5,126 bases of DNA. Source: Clostridiales bacterium (GTDB taxonomy: Bacteria > Bacillota > Clostridia > Christensenellales > Pumilibacteraceae). Within the stretch, counting starts at the first letter, position 1; each line of letters starts with the position of its first letter. Under the pieces are notes generated by a model. That model worked only from the letters and a program-made list of their open reading frames with translations, ran no database searches and was not told where the DNA came from. Location: positions 1 through 5,126 of the forward strand of contig JAIEBL010000025.1 of assembly GCA_029069015.1 (NCBI GenBank), written 5' to 3'. Both the position numbers and the translations under genes were made by a program. Positions 1 through 5,126 of the stretch are shown here, piece by piece.

Positions 1-2901
1 GACGAATTCAAGGTAATCCTTTAAATCCGCGTCGCCGGAGGCTTGCGGTTTTACCGTGGGCGACGCTTCCTTTTTAGTCTCGGGTTGGCTTTTTATGGGT
101 TCTTGCTCGGCGGGTTTTTCTTCCGTAAGCTTTTCTTCGACGGACGGCTTAACCTGCTCGTCCGCCTGCACGGGTTCGTTTGCCGCTTCGTCCGATTCGT
201 CACCGAAATCGAAGCCTTCGGACACGTACGGCTTGAACGTATTCTTAACGAGCTTGCCCTCTTTGGCAAACTGTATGGCAGGCATCATTGCCGCAAGCGA
301 CGAAAGGACAGAGGAAACGAGCCGCGTCGGCATTTGATCGGGATGCGCATATTCGTTCTCTTTGCTGCGGTCGGTAAAGTAGAACCGCACGATCAGATTC
401 TCGCCGTCCGTCGGGTCGACGTAGAAATACAAGCCGTCCATATCGATTTCCACGCCCACGCCCGATTCCTTGTCTTCGAGGTAATACCCGTCGAACGCGC
501 CGCCGTCCAGCGTTTCCGTTTTGAGCATATCGTACTTTTTGGCAATGCGCTGTGCGTGCGTGCAGTTGAACGGATACTCGCACAGGTCGACGTACTTTTC
601 CTTCTCGTTGATTTTCAACGGATAGCAAACCTTATTTGCCATTTGCGCAAACGGTTGCTTGATTTCATTATCCGCTATGTACTGCAGCCACGCCGCCGCC
701 TGCTCTTCGGACAGATCACAAGGATGCACGAGCGCAATAATATCGTCGCTACCGAGCGTAACGTCATCGTATTCGCAGTTTTCCGCGCGCCCGTCCAGCC
801 CGACGCGGAACGCCTTTAAAAGCTCGCCGTCGGCGGTATAGCAACCGAAGACGAGGTTTGCGGTCAGTAGCCGCATCACGGGGTGCGTTAAATACAGCCG
901 CTCGAAGTCTTTATATTTCCAGCTGCGCCCGAACAACAGCGCGCGCTCGAAGCGCACGGTCTGCAATTTGAGTATGGTCTTGACTTCTTTTTTCAGTGCG
1001 GAAAAGTCCTTTTTCGTTTCCGTGTCCGTATCGGACGGTAAGCTCTTGAGCACCTTATCACCGCGATTTATGCGCACGTCGCCGTCGGGCAGGAGCGTCA
1101 GCGTCAAGTCGTTGCCGAAAGCCCGCCGCCCGTCTTTACCGAATCCGCAATCGGGAATGATCAGATCGGCAAGCACCTCGACGGGGATATTGTATTTTTC
1201 CGCCGCCTCCGCCATCGCATCTTTTGCCGTCTGTTTGGCTTTGGCGTAAGGGAATTTGTTGGCAATACCGTCCACGAGCATGAGCGCGTACTTGCTGCCG
1301 TTGAGCGCGATCACGCGTATGACGGTCGCCGAGAGCACGTGCCGCCCTGCGTCGCACCACGCCACGCACTGCTTGCGAAGATTGTACAGTTTTTCGTTCG
1401 ACGCATAGAAAATATACGGAACGACCGCCGCCTTCAATTTGTTGTCGAAGTCGGACGCTTCCCACGTCGCAAACACGGCGTCGAGGAACTGACGGAAACT
1501 CTTTTTATCGAAGTGCGCGACCATGGCGTCGCACGTGCGGTTACGGTAAATATCTTTCATCGAAAAATACTTATCGAGGAATACTTTGAGCACTTGCTGA
1601 GAAACCGCCGTTTTTCCGTCACGGCCGTATACGGGCAAAGAATAGTCGAACTTGTCGAGAAGCTTGGCAGAGCCGAACTTTTGCTTTGCGGCATATGCTT
1701 CCACTTCCGCCGGGGAAGCAAACGCGCAAGAGCCCGCCTCGTCGTCCCACTTTGCGTAAAGCGCGGCGATCAGCGCGGCGTTGTACTTGGGCATTCCGGT
1801 CTGCGCCGAAGCGTATTGTCTGAATTCTTTTTCAAGCGCACTTTTCCGTTTATCAATCTCCGCGTTGCAGAAAGCGTTCACCTTTTTGCAGGGCGAAAAG
1901 CACAACCCCATGAAAAGCATCTGCGTATCCGAAGACCTCTTGTACGCTTCCTCGAACCGCTCGAACGTCAGATCGGCGTTGTAGGTCTTTGCCGCAATGT
2001 TTTCTTTCGTATACAGCTTCTTCCGCGTTTCGTCATCCGCGATGATCGCCTTGAACGTGTCGCGAATTTGGTTGTTCGAAAACTCGTTGAAGATCGCCAT
2101 CTGTTCGCTGTACGTGAATACGTTTTCCCCGTCGGCAATAAGCAGATCGTAGTCTTTCCCGTAAACCTTCATGATTTTTAAAACATAAGACTCGTAACAT
2201 TCTTCCACCGCCTTACGGATCGTCCACATCGGCTGCCCGTATCCATAGCCGCTTACGATCTTCCCGCACGCGAAGCGAAGGTCTTTCCATAACGCCTTGA
2301 TCTCGTCGACCGATTTGAGCCACATCGATCTGGCTTTTATAACGGAACTCCAAACGACGGAAAAGAATTGATGAAGCCGTCTGTCAAACGAAATATCGTC
2401 GTATAATACGGATATCGCGGCTTCGTAAAGCGCGTCGGTATTTTTTCGGCTGCAAAGCATAGGATCGTTGACCCAGCCGGAACCGTAAAAGTATGCCTGC
2501 TGCGGTCTTTGGTTTCTCAGGTCCGATTTGATCGCCATGAAAAACAGCGTCTCTTTCGCACTCAGCCCGTACGATACGATATCCGCGTAATAGTAAATAA
2601 AGTCCGACCACGTGTCATGATATTTCTTTTCGTAGTCGATATGCCTTGCAAGATATTCCCAAAAACGGTACGCCGCCTTAAATTCCTCGCCGTCTCTTTG
2701 CAGCTGTGAAAGAACCGCCATCACGGGCTTACACACGACGGCGAGCTTTTTCATATCGCAGGTCATATCCAAGCACGCGTCGATATTTGCGCGCCCGCCG
2801 CCCGTCTCCACGTATTTAGATATGATCTCCTGTTCGTGTGCGGAAACAGAGAATTCTTTGCAAAACTTTTTGGCCGCTTGATAAACGTCGTTTAACTGCA
2901 T
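1..2901 (-). CDS. DUF4132-family large protein (MolR/YehI-like), 3' end outside window
   Basis: Seen: one frame stays open for 967 codons from ATG at 2901 to base 1, so the protein is partial at its C-terminus. The start has an AGGGGGAG ribosome site 8 nt upstream. Residues 1-560 look mostly helical, with no WGR domain recognised at the N-terminus. The family signature lies at about 585-765: FGKDGRRAFGNDLTL (587-601), a Lys-rich helix (632-655), WKYKDFERLYLTHPVMRLL (661-679), LVFGCY (683-688), IIALVHPCDL (721-730) and QPFAQM (749-754). These correspond to the W...HPLM...LVWG.Y and LVHPL...QPF pattern of DUF4132 (E. coli MolR/YehI). A more variable region (about 795-890) follows, then a Glu/Pro/Lys-rich linker (about 898-957), then the start of another segment (ADLKDYLEFV). 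No catalytic residues can be named, and no signal peptide or membrane segment is evident, so it is probably cytoplasmic. Known: the family's function is unsettled; an old link to molybdate regulation is weak. The gene is GC-richer than its right-hand neighbours. Family call fairly sure; role unknown. Confidence 0.9.
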   Translation of the reverse strand, partial: MQLNDVYQAAKKFCKEFSVSAHEQEIISKYVETGGGRANIDACLDMTCDMKKLAVVCKPVMAVLSQLQRDGEEFKAAYRFWEYLARHIDYEKKYHDTWSDFIYYYADIVSYGLSAKETLFFMAIKSDLRNQRPQQAYFYGSGWVNDPMLCSRKNTDALYEAAISVLYDDISFDRRLHQFFSVVWSSVIKARSMWLKSVDEIKALWKDLRFACGKIVSGYGYGQPMWTIRKAVEECYESYVLKIMKVYGKDYDLLIADGENVFTYSEQMAIFNEFSNNQIRDTFKAIIADDETRKKLYTKENIAAKTYNADLTFERFEEAYKRSSDTQMLFMGLCFSPCKKVNAFCNAEIDKRKSALEKEFRQYASAQTGMPKYNAALIAALYAKWDDEAGSCAFASPAEVEAYAAKQKFGSAKLLDKFDYSLPVYGRDGKTAVSQQVLKVFLDKYFSMKDIYRNRTCDAMVAHFDKKSFRQFLDAVFATWEASDFDNKLKAAVVPYIFYASNEKLYNLRKQCVAWCDAGRHVLSATVIRVIALNGSKYALMLVDGIANKFPYAKAKQTAKDAMAEAAEKYNIPVEVLADLIIPDCGFGKDGRRAFGNDLTLTLLPDGDVRINRGDKVLKSLPSDTDTETKKDFSALKKEVKTILKLQTVRFERALLFGRSWKYKDFERLYLTHPVMRLLTANLVFGCYTADGELLKAFRVGLDGRAENCEYDDVTLGSDDIIALVHPCDLSEEQAAAWLQYIADNEIKQPFAQMANKVCYPLKINEKEKYVDLCEYPFNCTHAQRIAKKYDMLKTETLDGGAFDGYYLEDKESGVGVEIDMDGLYFYVDPTDGENLIVRFYFTDRSKENEYAHPDQMPTRLVSSVLSSLAAMMPAIQFAKEGKLVKNTFKPYVSEGFDFGDESDEAANEPVQADEQVKPSVEEKLTEEKPAEQEPIKSQPETKKEASPTVKPQASGDADLKDYLEFV

Positions 2902-2909
2902 GGTTTATG

Positions 2910-2917
2910 CTCCCCCT
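2910..2917 (-). promoter_or_regulatory. Ribosome binding site of the DUF4132 gene
   Basis: AGGGGGAG on the minus strand, 8 nt before the ATG at 2901. This purine-rich match, together with the promoter just upstream, fixes the start of the large gene. Confidence 0.75.
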
Positions 2918-2934
2918 GAAAGAACGTCTGATTC

Positions 2935-2964
2935 AGTATAACATATACAATGCGCTTTTTACAA
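2935..2964 (-). promoter_or_regulatory. Sigma-A-type promoter for the DUF4132 gene (extended -10)
   Basis: On the minus strand, TTGTAA (2959-2964) lies 18 nt before TATACT (2935-2940). TGT directly precedes the -10, giving the TGnTATACT extended form. Transcription would begin near 2927-2929, leaving a leader of about 27 nt with the ribosome site in it. It lies downstream of the yoaP-like gene's terminator, so the DUF4132 gene appears to be a separate transcription unit. The -35 is imperfect, which fits dependence on the extended -10. Not experimentally supported. Confidence 0.6.
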
Positions 2965-2973
2965 ATACATTTC

Positions 2974-2989
2974 TATACTTTTCAGTATA
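2974..2989. repeat. Small inverted repeat upstream of the DUF4132 promoter
   Basis: TATACT - TTTC - AGTATA: perfect 6-bp arms around a 4-nt spacer, about 10 bp upstream of the -35 box of the DUF4132 promoter. The minus-strand word TATACTGAA occurs both here and at the -10 region (2932-2940), forming a 9-bp direct repeat 49 bp apart. It could be a regulator site or a second -10-like element. Arms this short in an AT-rich spacer can also arise by chance. Confidence 0.3.
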
Positions 2990-3027
2990 CGCAAATATGT
3001 CTTTGTATTCCGTGCACGCAACCACCG

Positions 3028-3056
3028 AAAAAACCGATAAGACGAATCGTCTTATC
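3028..3056 (-). terminator. Rho-independent terminator after the yoaP-like gene
   Basis: On the minus strand, the perfect 9-bp stem GATAAGACG / CGTCTTATC with loop ATT (3036-3056) is followed by GG and then six T (3028-3033). The stem begins 11 nt after the stop codon of the acetyltransferase gene. It should end the two-gene transcript and insulate the DUF4132 gene, whose own promoter lies about 65 bp further on. Confidence 0.85.
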
Positions 3057-3067
3057 CGTCTAGGTTT

Positions 3068-3823
3068 TCATGATTTGCAACGTTCTGCAAGTTCGAGGAA
3101 TCTTTTCTCGTTGAGGATTTCGTTGGATACGTATTCCCCGTTATAGAATACGGCGTAATTCGTCCACGCCATAGGCGCGTTTTGCGCCTTCTCTTTGCTC
3201 CCCAGCAGGATGCTCTCAAACGGTATGCCTTTCTCTTTTGCCGTTTGCGCTACTAAGGGAACGTACTTTGCCGTAAACGGGCAACCGAGCGTATAATATA
3301 CGACAAAGCCTTGCTTTTCTATATGCGGTTGCTTTACGCTCTCCTTGAATTTCGGCGCAGGTGCATTTTCGTCAAACCGCAAAACCATTAAAGTAAAATC
3401 GGGGGCAGCAGTATCCGCAACCTGAAAGCCTTTATATTTAAGAAATTTCGGGTCGGACAAAAACGGCATCTTTTTCGGTGAAGAAATAACCGTAATGCCG
3501 TGCATGCCTTGCGCTTTTGCATCGGCTATGCATGCATTCAATAAGTCGTTTGCGTAGCCGTGCCCCTTCAAAGAGCCAGAAACCCAAAAGCAATTGATAT
3601 GCATATAGCCGTGCGCCTCGATAGGACACCAAGCGTTCTCGGCAGGTATGTATTCAATAAAGCATTTGCCCCGCTCGGCAGCTTTCAAAAACACCAAGCC
3701 GTCGCTTAATCTTTCTTTGAGCCACGCTTTTTTGCTCGCCACCTGAATATCCTTGTTGTTCGATATTGCGCAACAAATATGTTCCTTATCCAAATTGTCA
3801 AGCGTGAGTTTTACGTATTCCAT
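3068..3823 (-). CDS. yoaP: GNAT acetyltransferase with C-terminal YoaP-like domain
   Basis: A 251-aa protein with the two-domain layout of Bacillus subtilis YoaP, also about 250 aa. Residues 1-150 form a GNAT fold. The acetyl-CoA-binding motif A is seen at 84-100, where SLKGHGYA carries the xxGxGxA pyrophosphate loop, and the late GNAT segment KYLKYKGF-like stretch is at 126-134 (KFLKYKGFQ). The N-terminal EHICCAI (15-20) is typical of this subgroup, by memory. Residues 151-251 form the YoaP-like domain, with VVYYTLGCPFTAKYV (174-188). This looks like a thioredoxin/glutaredoxin-type strand-Cys-helix but with one cysteine (Cys181) in the CPFT position rather than CxxC. Expected reaction: transfer of an acetyl group from acetyl-CoA to an amine; the substrate is unknown. 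Probably cytosolic. The ATG at 3821-3823 has GAGGA 9 nt upstream, and the gene starts 28 nt after the preceding gene stops, so both are probably on one transcript. A strong terminator follows. Family call confident; the symbol rests on architecture recalled from memory. Confidence 0.9.
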   Translation of the reverse strand: MEYVKLTLDNLDKEHICCAISNNKDIQVASKKAWLKERLSDGLVFLKAAERGKCFIEYIPAENAWCPIEAHGYMHINCFWVSGSLKGHGYANDLLNACIADAKAQGMHGITVISSPKKMPFLSDPKFLKYKGFQVADTAAPDFTLMVLRFDENAPAPKFKESVKQPHIEKQGFVVYYTLGCPFTAKYVPLVAQTAKEKGIPFESILLGSKEKAQNAPMAWTNYAVFYNGEYVSNEILNEKRFLELAERCKS

Positions 3824-3832
3824 ATCCGTTTT

Positions 3833-3837
3833 TCCTC
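3833..3837 (-). promoter_or_regulatory. Ribosome binding site of the yoaP-like gene
   Basis: GAGGA (minus strand), 9 nt before the ATG at 3823, within the 28-nt gap after the upstream gene. There is no room for a full promoter in the gap, which supports translation from a shared transcript. Confidence 0.7.
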
Positions 3838-3851
3838 ATTTTACAAAAGTT

Positions 3852-4820
3852 TTACGAACGTTTTTCCTCTATCCTGTCGAGAATATCGAAAATCATATCT
3901 TGCTTGGAAGGTATCTCGTAGCCGTCTTCGTACGTATGAAAAAAGTACCCCTCCTCCTCCAGCTCGACGATATCTTTCTGCGTTGCCCATTTCTTATACA
4001 AAAGCACTTTAAAGACGTCGATCAGAAAGCTTTCGATTTGCAGTTCGGGCTTGTCTTTGCCGATGCCCTCCAGCCCATAGCCTTTGATTGCATCATACGC
4101 CTTCTTTGCTTTCTGCGTAAATTTTTCGTCGTCCTCTTGTGACATCACGAAATTCATCTGCTTTTCTCTCTTTTCACGCTGCTTGGCTTTTAACTCCGCG
4201 ATGAGCGACGCATTGCGGTCTTCCTTATAGGCGTTCTTTTGTATCAGAATGCCGTCGCCCCTACAGTCTTTACAGCTTAACGGTTTGACGGCTCTTTGCG
4301 GGAAAAAGCAGTCGATATAAAAGACGTACAGCCCCAACTGTTTCGCCAACTTGCTCATTTTGTCCACGTTGTATTTTTTATCCCGCGTGAACATGCAAAT
4401 CAGAAAGTTATCAGTGCTACCGTCCTCAATATACATAGGGTAAATTTCTTTGAAACGGTATTTTATATCACCGCAAATATCGCGGATCAGATAGTAAATG
4501 TCTTTTGCGTATTCGAACCGTCCGGCATCCGCCTCTTTGATTTCTTCCTTGTAGTATTTTCCCAACTTCCCCAAAATGCCGTTTTTGTACCGTTCGAACG
4601 TCTCGATACTCTCCATCGTGTCCTGCCTGTTATCGAGTAAGACGAGCTCGTTTTTTTGCGCAAGAAAATACGCCCAATCGAAACTTTTGATCTTTTCGGC
4701 GTCTATTTGCGCCATCGAATATTCATTGCCGTCTTTGCCACTAATCGTGCAATTTGCATACGTTTCGAAGTCGATATTGATTTTTCCCAAAAACGTCTTG
4801 AACTTTTTGATAAAACTCAT
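3852..4820 (-). CDS. Hypothetical charged protein, 322 aa, no recognised domain
   Basis: I do not recognise this protein. The ATG at 4820 is preferred: AAGGAG lies 11 nt before it, but only 2 nt before an in-frame GTG at 4829 that would add three residues. No signal peptide or clear membrane segment is seen, so it is probably cytoplasmic. Residues 1-65 look like a mixed strand/helix unit, with an acidic patch around 61-75. Residues 75-128 are helical and charged. FLICMFTRDKKYN (139-151) and LGLYVFYIDCFFP (162-174) read as two core beta strands flanking a Lys-rich helix, an alpha/beta arrangement. CKDC (183-186) is the only CxxC; other cysteines are at 24, 116, 142 and 171. Residues 206-246 are a highly charged helix, possibly coiled coil. 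A tryptophan- and glutamate-rich C-terminal part (260-322) could be a small helical domain. The gene has its own strong promoter and is first in a probable two-gene unit with the YoaP-like acetyltransferase. That reality as a gene is secure; function is unknown. Confidence 0.88.
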   Translation of the reverse strand: MSFIKKFKTFLGKINIDFETYANCTISGKDGNEYSMAQIDAEKIKSFDWAYFLAQKNELVLLDNRQDTMESIETFERYKNGILGKLGKYYKEEIKEADAGRFEYAKDIYYLIRDICGDIKYRFKEIYPMYIEDGSTDNFLICMFTRDKKYNVDKMSKLAKQLGLYVFYIDCFFPQRAVKPLSCKDCRGDGILIQKNAYKEDRNASLIAELKAKQREKREKQMNFVMSQEDDEKFTQKAKKAYDAIKGYGLEGIGKDKPELQIESFLIDVFKVLLYKKWATQKDIVELEEEGYFFHTYEDGYEIPSKQDMIFDILDRIEEKRS

Positions 4821-4831
4821 TTGCCGCACTT

Positions 4832-4837
4832 CTCCTT
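4832..4837 (-). promoter_or_regulatory. Ribosome binding site deciding the start of the 322-aa gene
   Basis: AAGGAG on the minus strand. Its spacing is 11 nt to the ATG at 4820 and 2 nt to the in-frame GTG at 4829. The GTG is too close to be used efficiently, so the shorter 322-aa product is preferred over 325 aa. Confidence 0.75.
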
Positions 4838-4852
4838 CCGAATCCTGCTTTC

Positions 4853-4880
4853 ATTATATCATATTTGCAGCAAATTGCAA
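4853..4880 (-). promoter_or_regulatory. Sigma-A-type promoter for the two-gene unit (perfect TATAAT)
   Basis: Minus strand: TTGCAA (4875-4880), a 16-nt spacer, then TATAAT (4853-4858), preceded by TGA to give the extended -10 form TGnTATAAT. Transcription would start near 4845-4847, about 25 nt before the ATG. It lies about 35 bp after the terminator of the upstream gene, so the 322-aa gene and the yoaP-like gene form a new transcription unit. The -35 matches the consensus at four of six positions. Confidence 0.75.
4863..4875. repeat. 13-bp palindrome inside the promoter spacer, candidate operator
   Basis: ATTTGC - A - GCAAAT: perfect 6-bp arms around one central base. It fills most of the spacer between the -35 and -10 boxes of the promoter of the 322-aa gene and overlaps the -35 box by one base. 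A protein bound here would block RNA polymerase, so a repressor site is plausible. No regulator is encoded in the window. The site also abuts another self-complementary word (TTGCAA), so chance cannot be excluded. Confidence 0.4.
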
Positions 4881-4915
4881 ACCTCTCAGCATCGCCAGCC
4901 TTCGCTCCCGCTAAC

Positions 4916-4939
4916 AAAAAAACACCCCTCATCGGGTGC
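4916..4939 (-). terminator. Rho-independent terminator of an upstream minus-strand gene
   Basis: Minus strand: GCACCC, loop GATGAG, GGGTGT, then a T run; the core stem is CACCC/GGGTG (4934-4938 with 4923-4927), and the T run covers 4916-4922. The A-rich bases before the stem can pair with the T run, so the structure may work weakly in both directions. On the minus strand it ends whatever gene enters from the right edge and separates it from the promoter at 4853-4880. Confidence 0.8.
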
Positions 4940-5020
4940 TTCTTTATTGCAAGGACAAACGAACCCTCCCCTAAACTATTCATTTAAAGCCACAATTTTT
5001 GTCCTCAATGGCACCCTCTC
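4940..5020. other. AT-rich intergenic stretch with short repeats
   Basis: Lies between the stop of the right-edge reading frame and the terminator. It contains the inverted repeat GGACAAA (4953-4959) / TTTGTCC (4998-5004), separated by 38 bp. It is flanked by an 8-bp direct repeat TATTGCAA at 4945-4952 and 5022-5029, the second copy overlapping the end of the right-edge frame. No gene is supported here. The arrangement could be a worn insertion-element end or simply a 3' untranslated region. Confidence 0.35.
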
Positions 5021-5126
5021 CTATTGCAACACCACATTCTGATATCTATTGATATACTCTAAAGCTATAGCATTTTCGCAACTATTTCCCGGACTCTCAT
5101 TACAATAACTAAGGATTATTTTAAGG
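5021..5126 (-). CDS. C-terminal tail of an unrecognised protein (partial)
   Basis: This is the only minus-strand frame open from the right edge. It gives 34 codons and ends in TAG at 5021-5023. The visible tail ends in EYINRYQNVVLQ and includes NESPGNSCENAIALE. I cannot assign it to a family. Support comes from the terminator on the same strand about 80 nt downstream and from a protein-like composition. Against it, 34 open codons can occur by chance. Codon use is more AT-rich than in the DUF4132 gene. The start and most of the gene lie outside the window. Confidence 0.4.
   Translation of the reverse strand, partial: LKIILSYCNESPGNSCENAIALEYINRYQNVVLQ

Noticed and set aside
1339..2181. 280-codon plus-strand open frame (also 43-819, 968-1249 and others) opposite the DUF4132 gene
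   Set aside because: These lie antisense to a 967-codon frame with clear family motifs. Their translations are rich in Arg, His, Phe and Val with no domain sense, as expected when a GC-rich gene is read backwards, and they lack convincing ribosome sites.
2902..3067. Riboswitch or structured leader before the DUF4132 gene
   Set aside because: The predicted leader is only about 27 nt, and the only strong hairpin in the gap is the terminator of the preceding gene.
2838..3146. 102-codon plus-strand frame across the gap between the DUF4132 and yoaP-like genes
   Set aside because: It overlaps both genes antisense and runs through the minus-strand promoter and terminator. No plus-strand promoter or ribosome site was seen.
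4827..4829. GTG as the start of the 322-aa gene (giving 325 aa)
   Set aside because: The AAGGAG site is only 2 nt from this GTG but 11 nt from the in-frame ATG at 4820. The ATG is the better codon and spacing.
4741..4983. 80-codon minus-strand frame running through the right-hand terminator and promoter into the 322-aa gene
   Set aside because: It crosses a strong terminator hairpin and the -35/-10 boxes and overlaps the 322-aa gene out of frame, so a translated product is unlikely.
4987..5012. Possible hairpin with GCCA/TGGC ends upstream of the right-hand terminator
   Set aside because: Only four terminal base pairs form and the interior does not pair, so it is not a credible structured RNA or element end on its own.
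4656..5042. Plus-strand frames at the right end (4656-5042 and 4576-4914)
   Set aside because: They are antisense to the 322-aa gene and its promoter, with low-complexity Phe/Ser/Leu-rich translations and no ribosome site.

Overview
The window carries three well-supported protein-coding genes, all on the minus strand and reading right to left, plus the probable tail of a fourth at the right edge. Organism: the strong Shine-Dalgarno sites, sigma-A-type promoters with TGn extended -10 elements, short hairpin/T-run terminators and a YoaP-type acetyltransferase point to a Bacillota genome, probably a gut-type Clostridia lineage of middling GC. This is an inference; no rRNA or marker gene is present. 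Base composition is uneven: the left gene is clearly GC-richer than the genes on the right and than the AT-rich right edge.

Layout in direction of transcription (right to left). (1) 5126-5021: a 34-codon open tail of an unrecognised protein that enters from outside the window. About 80 nt after its stop comes a hairpin plus T7 terminator (4916-4939). (2) A promoter with a perfect TATAAT and extended -10 (4853-4880), with a 13-bp palindrome in its spacer, drives a two-gene unit: an unrecognised 322-aa charged protein (4820-3852), then 28 nt later a 251-aa YoaP-type GNAT acetyltransferase (3823-3068). A 9-bp-stem terminator (3028-3056) closes the unit. (3) A separate extended -10 promoter (2935-2964) and Shine-Dalgarno site drive a very large DUF4132-family protein (2901 to the left edge). 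It stays open for 967 codons and leaves the window before its stop codon.

How they may work together: nothing in the sequence proves a shared pathway. The 322-aa protein and the YoaP-like enzyme are probably co-transcribed. The DUF4132 gene has its own promoter behind a terminator, so it need not be co-regulated. DUF4132 proteins (E. coli MolR/YehI family) have no settled biochemical role but are known to sit near MoxR-type AAA+ ATPases and VWA proteins in some genomes; any such partners would lie left of this window. The long plus-strand open frames opposite the DUF4132 gene are antisense shadows. No tRNA, rRNA, CRISPR array or complete mobile element was seen.
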